6,241 nucleotides of DNA, from contig PHCL01000089.1 in assembly GCA_002842195.1 (NCBI GenBank), positions 1 to 6,241 on the forward strand, given 5' to 3'. This DNA comes from Betaproteobacteria bacterium HGW-Betaproteobacteria-20. GTDB taxonomy: Bacteria > Pseudomonadota > Gammaproteobacteria > Burkholderiales > Methylophilaceae. Below, one piece after another: positions 6,171-6,241 of the stretch (the first letter of the stretch is position 1; each line of letters opens with the position of its first letter). Below the pieces are notes generated by a model. It worked only from the letters and a program-made list of their open reading frames with translations. It did no database searches and was not told the origin of the DNA. The position numbers were made by a program, and so were the translations under genes.

Positions 6171-6241
6171 ATGCCGGATCAAAATAGAATGCGGGCGGTT
6201 GTTTTTGACGCCTCTCTCCGCGTTGTTGACGATTATCCGGT
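6171..6241 (+). CDS. Probable zinc-type alcohol dehydrogenase family protein, N-terminus only (3' partial)
   Basis: Only 23 codons are visible before the window ends. After a short lead (MPDQNR) the sequence reads MRAVVFDASLRVVDDYP. This resembles the first beta strands of the GroES-like domain in medium-chain, zinc-dependent dehydrogenases (alcohol/threonine/sorbitol dehydrogenase superfamily), which often begin M-(K/R)-A-(L/V)-V-F-(D/E)-G-x-L and then a (D/E)-Y-P-x-P segment. The catalytic zinc ligands and the nucleotide-binding Rossmann domain would lie beyond the edge, so neither substrate nor activity can be stated. The start ATG is supported by GAGG at 6161-6164. The gene is divergent from pabB and appears to be served by the promoter at 5944-5973. 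Similarity over so few residues is suggestive only. Confidence 0.55.
   Translation, partial: MPDQNRMRAVVFDASLRVVDDYP

Noticed and set aside
1..6241. CRISPR array, insertion sequence, prophage or defence island
   Set aside because: No regularly spaced repeats, transposase or integrase motifs, terminal inverted repeats or nuclease/helicase genes are visible; the recognisable genes are housekeeping or metabolic.

Overview
The window reads as two unrelated pieces of bacterial DNA joined near 4513-4533. The most economical reading is a metagenome-style chimeric contig, not one natural locus. Any interpretation that links genes across this point should wait until the join is verified.

Left piece (1 to about 4532, all on +): the conserved proteobacterial cluster tsf - pyrH - frr - uppS - cdsA - dxr. 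It holds the end of elongation factor Ts, a strong intrinsic terminator, UMP kinase, ribosome recycling factor, undecaprenyl diphosphate synthase, CDP-diacylglycerol synthase (overlapping the next gene by 11 bases) and DXP reductoisomerase. The gene order, the protein sequences and the AT-rich codon choice fit a beta- or gammaproteobacterium. A Methylophilaceae-like betaproteobacterium is my guess from the look of the proteins, not a demonstrated placement. The cluster joins translation (Tsf, Frr), pyrimidine nucleotide supply (PyrH) and envelope lipid supply: Dxr opens the MEP isoprenoid pathway, UppS extends its products to the undecaprenyl carrier, and CdsA activates phosphatidate for phospholipid synthesis. 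Dxr loses its reading after its conserved LNAAN motif, and the genes that often follow it in this order (rseP, bamA) are absent.

Right piece (about 4513 to 6241): visibly richer in G+C with a different codon style. A minus-strand gene encodes an aminodeoxychorismate synthase component I (PabB) fused to the start of an aminodeoxychorismate lyase (PabC) domain, for p-aminobenzoate and folate synthesis. Its PabC part is cut at the same point where dxr is cut. Divergent from it, across a 437-base gap, the first 23 codons of a probable zinc-type alcohol dehydrogenase family protein run off the right edge. The gap contains a near-consensus sigma-70 promoter reading right, followed by a leader of about 190 bases with two inverted repeats and a third, competing pairing. 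It also holds a 22-codon minus-strand ORF with a good ribosome binding site. This half resembles anaerobic or deltaproteobacterial-type genomes, a weak inference from the PabB-PabC fusion and the dehydrogenase N-terminus.

No CRISPR array, insertion sequence, tRNA, rRNA or recognisable novel defence or mobile system was seen. The most notable signals are the join itself and the structured leader near the right edge.
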